A DNA stretch of 17,801 nt from Dimargaris cristalligena (taxonomy: Eukaryota; Kickxellomycota; Dimargaritomycetes; Dimargaritales; Dimargaritaceae): NCBI GenBank assembly GCA_027576995.1, contig JANBQC010000582.1:1-17801 (forward strand), read 5' to 3'. Positions within the stretch are counted from its first letter, which is position 1. Every line of letters begins with the position of its first letter. The notes beneath the pieces were generated by a model. That model was given only the letters and a program-made list of their open reading frames with translations, had not been told where the DNA came from and made no database searches. The position numbers and the translations under genes are program-made. Shown here in pieces: positions 1-9,105 of this stretch.

Positions 1-82
1 GGCCGTGTCCAACGCCCCGCCTACTGTTAGAAGCCTATCCCCGAGACTCTTGACGGACTAAGAGTGGTTAACTCGGGCGACA
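1..82 (+). repeat. 3' end of an LTR, copy 1 (truncated by window edge)
   Basis: This stretch matches the last ~82 nt of the LTR at 893-1464 and the reverse complement of the start of the copy at 2286-2868. The shared core runs from GAAGCCTAT through CTCTTGAC and GACTAAGA. It ends in GGGCGACA, which mirrors the LTR start TGTCAGCC (terminal inverted repeat TG...CA). Unlike the other two copies it keeps seven CpG sites, and in those copies most of these appear as TG, CA or TA. It therefore looks like the youngest or least methylation-decayed copy. The rest of the element lies outside the window. Confidence 0.75.
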
Positions 83-892
83 GCAGCATACCCTTTTTAT
101 CATATTCCGGATGTGAAACTGGTTCATTAATGGATTGTTGTACTGTCCATGGTAGTTACTGACTAACTGTTTGCTATAATCCTTGGCAACATATATCACC
201 CTCGCGTTTCACTCTTATTAAATCACAAATACTGAGTAAAACAGGCCTTTGAATGGTTGTTAGTATTAGATTAGCTCTGTTATTATTATGTGGCAAAAAT
301 ATCTGGAGCACAACCCCCGGCTGTATGGGACGGGGTATATAGTATATTATATTGATAATCCTACAACTAGTATAGTAGCTGAAACTCTGTGACTCATGTG
401 GATGGACTACACTTTAGATCTATAAATCCCGCAGTTTGATACATCACTAGATAATTTACCGACACAAGGCTTGCATCTAATATTGATTCTGTATTGATAT
501 GGCAACAGCAATAACTAATAAATTGAAGAGCTCACCCTCCTAAGGAGTTTATCAGTCCAATTTCTATATGACGGGGCAAGGATAGGTAGAATAAGTGGCA
601 AATAGGGAAGGGGGGAGCACTCTTAAAATTTGGTGGATGTGGGATAATACCAAAGTGGGGGGAGATAAATTGCAAAACAATTTCCCAAGAAAAATGGGAG
701 TCTACTGTCAAATAGGCCAACATTAGTTTCTAGTAATCTAAGCAGTGTATTTGACTGACCTCATCCCTTTATTAAAACACTGAACTGGGATGTCCCCCAG
801 TGTGTATTTATAGTGAATATCCACCTTAGACAGGGAGGCAGAACTAGTTTTCAGTGGATCAACAGTCCACTTTTCAAGATCCCTTAGACACC
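83..892. other. Gene-free AT-rich spacer between LTR copies 1 and 2
   Basis: I see no convincing coding sequence. The only ORF (63 codons on the minus strand, 532-723) is low-complexity and resembles no family I know. No primer-binding site after position 82 and no polypurine tract before 893 are evident, so this does not look like the internal part of an intact LTR element. CpG sites are present up to 572-573 and then vanish. Confidence 0.5.
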
Positions 893-1184
893 TGTCAGCC
901 CTCCTAATCTAACTTAAATCTGGACTTAATGATTGTCTGCCCTTATTAGGCCTTATAGTACCATATTAACCCTACCATAGTCACCCCTGGTACTATGGAA
1001 TCATCATTTATTATATAACCCTTCTCCATCCAGCCCCAATGCTTTGCACAAAACACTCAACCTGCTGATCCAAAGACTCTTCTGGTTCCCATGAGAGTCT
1101 TCCAGATACAAAGCTGTCTGGTTGGTCTATACCATAGTTTAGTAGTATCCCCCTTTGGGACCTCCCTCTGGAGCTGTCCCCATG

Positions 1185-1193
1185 TATATATAA
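1185..1193 (+). promoter_or_regulatory. TATA box inside LTR copy 2
   Basis: TATATATAA lies mid-LTR, about 290 nt from the LTR start. The same element is present at the equivalent place in copy 3. It probably marks the ancestral U3 promoter of the retroelement and is now likely inactive. Confidence 0.45.
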
Positions 1194-1253
1194 CCAGGCC
1201 CCATCATGGACTGGTTCAATTCCTTAGCTTATCCATATCCCCCAGTTTACCTC

Positions 1254-1259
1254 AATAAA
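1254..1259 (+). promoter_or_regulatory. AATAAA polyadenylation signal in LTR copy 2
   Basis: AATAAA lies ~60 nt after the TATA box and is conserved in copy 3, consistent with the R region of an LTR. Confidence 0.4.
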
Positions 1260-1464
1260 CTCTATATACACTCACCCCCTCATACTAACTAGTAAGTGTA
1301 CCCACTGTACATCCCTTGCATATACCCACAATTATCCTTTATTGGCTAGTACAGTGCCCCATCCTAATACTAGTAGCCCACTTGGCCAAGCATAAGCCCC
1401 ACCTACCATTAGAAGCCTATTCTTGGGACTCTTGACAGACTAAGAATGGTAAACTTAGGTAACC

Positions 1465-2285
1465 ATTATTATAATAATTATAAATAATTGAACTATTAAT
1501 ATAGGCAATAATTAGTGGAAAGAAAAGTACCATATGAAATGAATATAATATTTATTTAAAATAATTAATCATTACAAATAGGATTAAAAACAAGTTGTGA
1601 AGGAAATGGAATAGTATGGCAGAATGTTGTACTCTGCTTCAAAGAGGGCTCTCTGTACTAGAGGTGCAAAAAATGGTTATTTAAATATGAAAATTTACAC
1701 TATATATTTTAAATTGTCATAAATTTGTCATATTGTATGGTTGTAAAAATAATAAATGTTACAAATTAGTATTGACTTCCCAAAAGGAGTGGAAAAGATT
1801 TGCATATAATTCATCATATCAGACAAAATTAATTGCAAATATCAGAATAATCAATAATCATCAAATCACCATCAGAATCAGTGGGTAAACTGATAACCAA
1901 ATGGTGAAAGCCTAGTTGGTACAGTGCTCATGGAGCTACATATTGCCACTTTATAATACCTACTTACCAAAACTTCTACTACATTTGTGGCTGGGACTCT
2001 CACAAAAGACCAATCAATACTACCAGATGTATTCCCTATTTTACTTGGCATACTCATTAGCTTGGCATATTTAAGTCACTAAATAATGTACTAGTGGGCA
2101 TATTGAAATGGGCTGACTATTTATTATGCACTATATATACCCTCCTTGGGCAGCCATTTACTATATATTTAGGACATACTATAATATTATAACAGATTAC
2201 TTGGTTAATAGTATTCATAGTATAACAGGTAATAATATGGGAAGGTATGTATTCTTTAATTGTCAATATAACTGATAGCTCCCAC
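1465..2285. other. AT-rich spacer between the inverted LTR copies
   Basis: About 820 nt of very AT-rich DNA without CpG and without an ORF of note. It would be the loop if the two LTRs paired as a hairpin. A moderately less AT-rich segment near 1880-2060 could be remnant transposon coding sequence, but stops occur in the frames I read and I cannot name it. Confidence 0.5.
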
Positions 2286-2491
2286 TATCACCCAGGTTAA
2301 CTACTCTTAGTCTGTCAAGAGCCCCAAGGATAGGCTTCTAATGGTAGGTGGGGCTTAGACTCAGCCAAGTGGGCTATTAGCATTAGGATGGGGGCACAGT
2401 ACTAACTAATTAAGGATAAGTACAGGTATATGCAAGGGATATGTAGTGGGTACACTTACTAGTTAGTATAAGGGGATGAGTATATATAGGG

Positions 2492-2497
2492 TTTATT
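2492..2497 (-). promoter_or_regulatory. AATAAA polyadenylation signal in LTR copy 3
   Basis: On the minus strand AATAAA lies ~60 nt downstream of the copy's TATA box, the same spacing as in copy 2. Confidence 0.4.
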
Positions 2498-2555
2498 AGG
2501 GTAAACTGGGGGTATGAATAAGCTAAGGAATTAAACCAGTCCCAGTGGGGCCCAG

Positions 2556-2566
2556 TTATATATATA
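2556..2566 (-). promoter_or_regulatory. TATA box inside LTR copy 3
   Basis: On the minus strand TATATATATAA is at the position equivalent to the TATA box of copy 2. It is an ancestral LTR promoter element and probably silent. Confidence 0.4.
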
Positions 2567-3178
2567 TGGGGACAGCTCCAGAGGGAGGTCCCAAGGGAAA
2601 TGCTACTAAGACTAAGGTATAGGTAGATAGATGGGCCAACCAGATGGCTTTATATCTGGAAGACTCTCATGGGAACTGGAAGACTCTTTTGGATTTTCAG
2701 GTTGAGTGTTTTGTGTGAAGCATTAGGGCTGGAAGGAGATGGGTTATATACTGAATAATGATCCCAGAGTACTGGGGGTGACTATGGGAGGGTTAATATG
2801 GTGCTATAAGGCCTAATAAGGGTGGGCAATTGTTAAGTCTGAGTTAAGTCAGATTAGGAGGGCCAACAATCCCCTCAGTTGAAGGGACAAGTTAAATTCA
2901 AGATAAGTGTTTTTGTAATATGTTATTTTTAATATAAGCCTCTATTACTCAGAATAAACATTTATATTAACTTTACTAGATAATACCAATGATTATCCTT
3001 TACCCAGTTTTTATTTGATTATTTTATTGCCACTACTCCTATTTGTTTTACTTTCATTCACTTAGTTTGAAGCTGTGGTATCTACGAGTACCAAATTGAT
3101 TATACCATTTGATTATAACGTTTTTTTATAACGCTTTTAGTTTATTTTATTTTTCTTATCAACTGATGACGCAAGACA

Positions 3179-3535
3179 ATGACGTACAACGTGATGGATG
3201 ACCAGAAGATCAGCGGCGACTTCCCCAAGGCCACCCCAGTCTCGACCCCCTCAAACCCAGCAAAATCCAACCCTCTGCACTATATGACGAAATATGGTGA
3301 CCTGTCCAGTGGAAAGAAACCGGGGGTTCCCCCTCCTGCTGACACTCCCAAAGACAAACCGGCGGTGCCCCTTAAATGGTTGGCAACACAGATTGAACTT
3401 CCATCACTTGCATTCAAAATAAACTGGGTTAAAAAAAGGGTGATATCATGGTATACTGTTAATTTATATATGAGTAGTAGTATAAGGATACTTGTTGTAT
3501 GTCGCTACCTACATGGTAGGTTTCGGGGCCACTGA
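3179..3535 (+). CDS. Hypothetical proline-rich ORF, possibly a gene fragment
   Basis: A 118-codon ORF whose first ~75 codons differ sharply in composition from the AT-rich transposon DNA to the left. They are GC-richer and rich in Pro, Lys, Ser and Thr (for example a [14 protein letters not shown] stretch). After that the frame runs into AT-rich sequence with a hydrophobic, low-information translation, so only the first part looks like real coding sequence. I recognise no domain. The last ~27 nt overlap, tail to tail, the end of the ABC transporter gene. It could be a small lineage-specific gene, the 5' end of a gene cut off by rearrangement, or a chance ORF. Two TGACG-type motifs (3167-3174 and 3180-3187) lie at its start. 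Confidence 0.35.
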   Translation: MTYNVMDDQKISGDFPKATPVSTPSNPAKSNPLHYMTKYGDLSSGKKPGVPPPADTPKDKPAVPLKWLATQIELPSLAFKINWVKKRVISWYTVNLYMSSSIRILVVCRYLHGRFRGH

Positions 3536-6512
3536 AGTTCCGGATCCCTCGGATATTCTCATTTGAGAGTCCCACATCTCTTTGAAGATGCCGTCGGGTA
3601 AGGCGGTTAGCTCCGCAAAAGTGCCCCGCTCGGCGATTCCTCCATCTTGGAGAACCAAAATCTGGTCCGCGTGAATAATGGTCGACAGGCGATGGGCAAT
3701 GACCACGCATGTTTTACCCTGATTATCGCCTTTGAGCGCCCCCTGGACCTTCCGCTCGGTAATCATGTCCAAGGCCGATGTGGCCTCGTCTAGAAGTAGA
3801 ACTTTGTGTGGTTGTATCAAACCTCGCGCGATATTGATACGCTGGATTTCTCCGCCGCTAAACGTACTCTTTTTTCCATGTATTGGCGTCTCATAACCAT
3901 AAGGAAGGGAAGAAATTGTTTGATGGATTTGCGCTTTGCGAGCTGCCTCATGGACGTCTTTCGGCGTGGCACTCATGCCGGTGGAAGCCGAGCCGTATTG
4001 AATGTTATGCCGGATAGTTGTAGGCAGAATTTCGGCTTTCTTTCAATCCAAATTTCCAGGTCAAAGCGAAAAATCGAAGCCGGATGGAGCATAGTTATAA
4101 CAAGAATATTTAAAACAAATAAAATACAGTCGGACAGGTCGGGGTTAATGAATTTTAAACCAACCTAAACGAAAAAGACATGAGAACATCGATGAATATA
4201 TATACACTAATTTTATCGCTAGTAATTTACCTGCGGCACTATTGATATGGACTTGCGGAGGTCCCTCTGCTTTACGTGGCGTACATCGACCCCGTCAATA
4301 GTGACACTCCCCCGGTTAACGTCGTAAAAACGCGCGATTAATTGGGTGATTGTAGTTTTACCACCCCCGGTCTTGCCGACAATCGCCGTGGTGGTACCAC
4401 CCTGGACCTTAAAGCTGACACCGTTTAGCACCGGGTGCTTCGAGTTGTAACTGAAATACACGTCTTTAAACTCAATGGTACCTTCAGAAATATCCCAATT
4501 GGCAGGCGCGTCGTCGGGGTCGCATACCTCATTGCCACTATCGATAAGTCGCAGAAGGGCTTGGCAATGAGTATATACTTGTATAGTCTCGCGGATGAGA
4601 CTGGCTAAGTAAGTCAATGGCCGATATGTTCCGCTAAAATGAGTCACAAAAAATAGAACGTCGGTGGACTTCATTTCCCCCCGGGCAAGAAGCCTCAGGC
4701 ACATAATAATACCTATAAATTGGAGTAGCTTCTGGATCATTCGGTGAACATCTTTGAACGTTATATCATTATCCGCGGAAAGATTCACCTTTGACCCATC
4801 TCGTCCCTTGGTGATGAGGTCCAGGTGCCTATCGATGTGGAACTGCTCCCCTGCATACTGCTTTACCAGGTCGGATAAAATGAGGGCCATGTTGCTGTCA
4901 TGAGATTCGTCCGAGCACCGATTAAGAAGCCAAAATTGGTTGAGGTATAAGACAGGAATAATCACAACAGTTGTGGCCAATTCCCATATACCCATGGCTA
5001 ACGAAAGAGACATGAAGTATGAGTTGTAAATCCAACGATACTGGTAAACAGACACCAGCATCCCAAACAGGGCGGGTCCTAACCTGACGAAAACAAGGTC
5101 CACAAATCCGTCCAGGCCTCGGGCGGCATCGAAGTGCATATTGGCCTGTCGGCGACCAGCATTTTCTGAGTGAAAACGCATGGACTTGGCCAGCGAAACT
5201 GAGTAAAGGAACACCTCGCACCTGGAATTGATGAATGATTTTACATTGTTATGGCGGTATTTTTTTGGCCTCCAATTCGCATTTACCAATTCGTTGACCA
5301 TGCTGGACACGCTGTATCTGATCACAGCGGGGAAGGCTAATTCGCGAATAGCCAACGCATCGAGAAGATCCTTATAGTAACCCGGTTCAAAGGCCCGGGC
5401 CCATTGGGTAAAGAGCTCAAACACCAAGCTCGATGCCAGTCGAAGGGCTACGGAAAGGTCCAAAGGGAACACCAGGTCGTAAATGATGCCAAATGTTCGG
5501 GTACAAACTACCCACGGCGAGTAATAGGTATGAGGGACACTATCGCTATACTCGTTATTCGCAGAAGATGTCCGGTTCTTCACAGTCTGTGGCTCCAACG
5601 GGCCTTGAGGTGACTCAGTTTGCGAGAAAATACCAATGGCATGGTACCACATGGCAAAGATAGGGACGGCTACGCTAAGAACAGCCAACAATAATTTGGT
5701 AACCACAATACCTAGTGTAAGGTAGCGTGCAAAATAATCGGCACTGGGGACACTATTGTTCGGATATTCGCTACTCAGCACAAGTTGACCAAGCTCCCAG
5801 GTGTGGAAAACAACCGCCACCACCCAGAGTTGTAGCCAGTGGGGAAACCAACTGGGGGTTTTTTTGATAATGGACTGAAAATTGGCCTCGGAGAACAAGA
5901 AATGGTAGACTGCAGCGGTGAAGGCAATGGTAACCTGCTGAATTGTTGCAGATCTGAGCCAGGGATGCCAGTCCGTCGGCGTGGCAGGGTCAGCATAAAC
6001 GGCGAAAAACACTGCGGCGGCCTCAATATACATGAATATGAATACTACCCACATCATTGCTTGGGTGGTGTATAGCCAGGGTATTTCGAGACCAGCCCGT
6101 GAAGCTCTAGAAAGGTAAAGAGACAGGAATTCTACAACCCGAAAACGAACGATCGACATAGGTCAACCAATATAATATAGGTTAGGATCTAAAATCAATT
6201 TGAAATGCGAAATTGTGTATAGGGAGAACTAGTTATCATTACTCGAACGCTTGTGATCTCACCATCTCTTCGACGCGGTTTTAACAAGTGGTGACCCAGG
6301 CGGTAGCGACGCATAATTAAAAACGCGGCAATAGTGAGATAAACCAAGGTCATCCCAGTTGGATGAATACGGAAACCATCGGGAGGGGAAATTTGGAACA
6401 GCAGAGCCAAGCCGACCGCCAAAAGAGCGCCTTCCCACCAAAATTCGGCCAGTTTAAATGTGACTACCATGGTAGGTGTCACATCAGAAAAAGGCTTCTC
6501 CATGTTGTACAA
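3509..6512 (-). CDS. HMT1/ABCB6-type half ABC transporter (heavy-metal tolerance-like), 3 exons
   Basis: Best model: join of 6512-6263, 6131-4231 and 4039-3509 (893 aa, frame preserved through both introns). Introns are 6262-6132 (GTGAG...TAG) and 4230-4040 (GTAAAT...AAG). About six N-terminal membrane segments (roughly residues 22-41, 52-67, 109-130, 146-164, 183-203, 222-244) form a TMD0-like region, followed by a second membrane domain. The C-terminal nucleotide-binding domain has Walker A GKTGGGKT (669-676), Q-loop VPQ (Q717), signature FSGGE (777-781), Walker B LLLDE (798-802) and H-loop H833. All ATPase residues are present, so it should be active. The family acts in vacuolar or mitochondrial membranes on metal-thiol complexes, haem precursors or phytochelatins; the substrate here is unknown. 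The membrane core is unusually diverged: the region corresponding to the family's RKTGEVLRIMDRG reads [16 protein letters not shown]. The start may instead be Met4. The exact first acceptor is the least certain part. Confidence 0.85.
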
Positions 6513-9105
6513 TCAGTCTGACAAGTATAAAATGGAGAAAGAAAGGGGGTAGGGATAGAGGAAGAAATGGTATTGTATATGGTTTAAGCCGAGTCAAAGG
6601 CCACGGGCAAGCATTTAAAGACTACTGGAATCAATGAGCGTATATTACAAATCAAATAATAAAGCTAGGTGAAAGATGTGTAGATTAAGGTGACAGTGGT
6701 CGATGGACAGCAGTACATGTAGACAAAAGTGGATAGTAACAGGTGAAAAGACTGGCAAACTAGCGATTTAATGCTGATTTAAGAACCTGGTGGCCGCATT
6801 GGATGGTATTATATGGCCAATTCCTGGTGGATAATAGGAATAAGATATCAAGAACGGACAGTATCTATTACCTGCAGATCTATGGGTACCATGGGGCACA
6901 GGTTGGCATATGCCTATTGTTTAGTCACACTTCTTCTCAAACGAGTGTGTGAAAATCGAAATATCTTCCGGATTTTATATTCTGGGTGAATATGATCGTG
7001 CTCAATTCCAAATGCATTGGTTCTTGAATTCCCATGAAGTAGTCTAATACCCCAACCACAATTGGAGCATCGTTTTAGAGGAACTTTCCTAGCTGATGGT
7101 GCGTTCGACTTCACAATGGGAGGGGGTGTGAGTCCCATCCCTATAATTACCCATCAGTAAGCCCGCGCGAAATTCTGCTTTAGGGGCAATGCCGACTTCA
7201 CAAATCAGATTGAATGGCCAAGGGTATTTCGAAAAGACTTCAAATAGGCATATTTACCGTAGCCTAAAATAATCATAATATTTAAGAATAAGTCGGTTTT
7301 GTGGATACAAGTTGTATTATCGGACAAGACTTTGAGTGGTTTGAGTTTTCCGTTTTAGTTCGCAGTAGACTCTCTCATTTGGTCTGACTGATCAACTTCT
7401 ATGAATAGCTGCTGCATGGTGTTTTGGATTCGGAAGAAAACATGAGTGAGAACGAAGAAGGCGGGAAAGGGACCTTCGTGATTGGAAAATATCAAATGAC
7501 ACATTATTGATGCAATGAATTCAGTTGAAACTAATAGAAAAAAGTGTTGCTAAGGTGTAGCCCAGTGAGATATAATGGCTGTGTGTAGGTGGGCTGGAGT
7601 TTCAAATAAAATATATAGGCTACTGTTTAGTGGCCGTTGGACTGGAAATGTGAATATATAATAATGTATATAATGTATAACAATATAGCATTTGAACAAC
7701 CCTTGGGTAGAGATATCGCGGATTCCCATGGCCCGTGTGCTCAATATCTTGAGGGCAAACGATACCTGCTAATAACAAGGAATTATTAACTACCAGGAAT
7801 GTCGTATATTCTCAATTCCAGGCCGCCTATAGTAGGTGGTCCGAACTTTTTGAGCATATACCGGAAGTCATGTCATAAATAGCTGGATAATAATATAGCG
7901 AAGTTACCAAAAGACATGTGAGTGATTATTTCTTGCTAAAGATAAACATGTGCCAGACAGTATAATTTTATAGTGAATGTCTTAGGTTTGCGTGAATGGC
8001 CATAATTTACAGCTATATATTATCTGCCTAGACATTCCGTTGTTATTTCGTGGTTTTTTTATGACGACTTCGCCCATTCTTCTAAAGAAACCACGGGCCC
8101 CTTGGAAATTGGTCAGTATGGTACCTTCCCCAGCGGTCGCATTGACACCCCATATATAACCAGGTATGGTTTATAAACTTGGAGTGAGGCCACTTCATGA
8201 ATACACTGGTTTGCTTTACCGAGTAAGTTGGTGAGCTCTCTCTAGTTATGGGTGGAATTCAGTGCAGCTGTATAAGGTTTTGGATGATACGCGTATGGGA
8301 ACATATATGAGAGACCCATTATTAACTAGTAGTTTTTGCCTCGTCCAACTGATTTATCGTTATACAGCCTGGTTGAACCTTTCCCATATCAATAAAATGT
8401 GTTTGCCTAGCTCTATTGGAGTTCGAAGAGACATTTTCAGCTAGGGGCGATTAAATAAGTAGCCCCATCATATGACCTTGTTTTTATGCACACTAATAGC
8501 TGGTGATAAATTCTCCTTTTCCGTGAGGGGTTGACTGCAGGGTCTAAATGTTTAACGCCACGACGCATGGTCTCGCGACCCTCGTCCATTAATCTAAGCA
8601 CAGTAGTTTGGTTTTGCTAATATCTACATATAAGCGGTTATGTACGGGTATGTATTAATAGGCATTCACCTGCTTGAGCTCTTCCTTTGGTTTCTTCTAA
8701 GTCACGCTTACCTGAAAACCAATTAATGTGCGCTTAATAGGATGCAAATAGCAATTTGGAATGAATAGTTTGGCGAAGTAGTAAATCCATGGCCGTAAGG
8801 TTGCTTTGAGGTAGAGGCACCCGGAGTTTAGCTGCTAATTATATATTCTAAGCAAGTCAACCCACCAACACTGCATACACACACCCAATAATGCAAGGGT
8901 TCAGCCAATACGGATGGGATTTGATGCCCAATAGAAAATATCGCGTCCGGAAAGTATCATACATCTGAATTATAATGGTTCGAATTTATGGATGAAATGT
9001 TTGGATATACTATTATAAATTACTAAATTTCAATAGTCAGGCATAGAAAAGTCCTGGCTTTAAATAGAAGTTGAATGAAGTTCGAAAATACATACTTAAA
9101 TATGG
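6513..9105. other. Intergenic region between ABC transporter and P450
   Basis: About 2.6 kb without a gene I can support. ORFs of 60-74 codons on either strand (6914-7138, 7550-7744, 8262-8444) have no recognisable domain and no coding-like composition. The segment next to 6512 should contain the ABC gene promoter. The segment 9000-9105 should hold the P450 3' UTR. A copy of a short dispersed repeat lies at 8248-8385. I found no snRNA, 5S or tRNA signature by eye. Confidence 0.5.
8248..8385 (+). repeat. Short dispersed repeat, copy A (most complete)
   Basis: This ~138 nt unit recurs at 15877-15998 (inverted), 16473-16543 (second half) and 17711-17801 (first half). Landmarks in order: ATGGGTGGAATTCAG, CAGCTGTATAAGG, ACGCGTATGGGA, TTAACTAGTAG, GTTTTTGCCTCGTCCAAC, TATACAGCCTGGTTGAACCT. 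It is non-coding and found only between genes here. It has no clear terminal repeats. The closing GGTTGAACCT weakly resembles a pol III B box, so a SINE-like origin is possible but unproven. A solo LTR or MITE remnant is an alternative. Confidence 0.65.

Larger units (their letters stand above)
893..1464 (+). repeat. LTR retrotransposon LTR, copy 2 (solo or decayed)
   Basis: A ~572 nt element starts TGTCAGCCC and ends at the position equivalent to the GACA end of copy 1 (here decayed to AACC). Its reverse complement matches copy 3 along the full length; for example, both carry GCCCTCCTAATCT, GGGACCTCCCTCTGGAG, CTTACTAGTTAGTAT-like and GAAGCCTAT blocks. An LTR layout is supported by a TATA box at 1185-1193 followed ~60 nt later by AATAAA (1254-1259), the expected U3-R order. 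No flanking target-site duplication is visible (ACACC before, ATTAT after). No gag or pol sequence is attached. The superfamily cannot be assigned from an LTR alone. Confidence 0.75.
2286..2868 (-). repeat. LTR retrotransposon LTR, copy 3 (inverted relative to copies 1 and 2)
   Basis: On the minus strand this starts TGTTGGCCC at 2868 and ends ...GGTGATA at 2286, matching the TGTCAGCC...GCGACA ends of the family. It aligns over its whole ~583 nt with the reverse complement of copy 2, with scattered substitutions, many of them transitions. On its own strand it has a TATATATATAA box (2556-2566) followed by AATAAA (2492-2497). The flanks show no matching target-site duplication. With copy 2 it forms a large inverted repeat. 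Confidence 0.75.
574..3084. other. CpG-free block (methylation-decayed transposon DNA)
   Basis: Reading every line and line junction, the last CpG before the block is at 572-573 and the next is at 3085-3086. The ~2.5 kb between has none by eye, although C and G are both plentiful and GpC, CA and TG are common. Dozens of CpGs would be expected from base composition. The block includes both full LTR copies and the DNA between and around them. Loss limited to CpG is what long-term deamination of 5-methylcytosine produces. It differs from classic ascomycete RIP, which prefers CpA. The reading as silenced, methylated heterochromatin is an inference. Confidence 0.8.

Noticed and set aside
1..1464. 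Copies 1 and 2 as the two LTRs of a single element with an ~810 nt internal region
   Set aside because: No primer-binding site after 82, no polypurine tract before 893 and no coding remnant. CpG content of the two LTRs is very different, which argues against one insertion event.
6914..7138. 74-codon minus-strand ORF with CSNC and several His, zinc-finger-like
   Set aside because: Cys and His spacing fits no zinc-finger class I know, and surrounding composition is non-coding.
8262..8444. 60-codon plus-strand ORF
   Set aside because: It lies mostly within the dispersed repeat, and the other copies do not preserve the frame.
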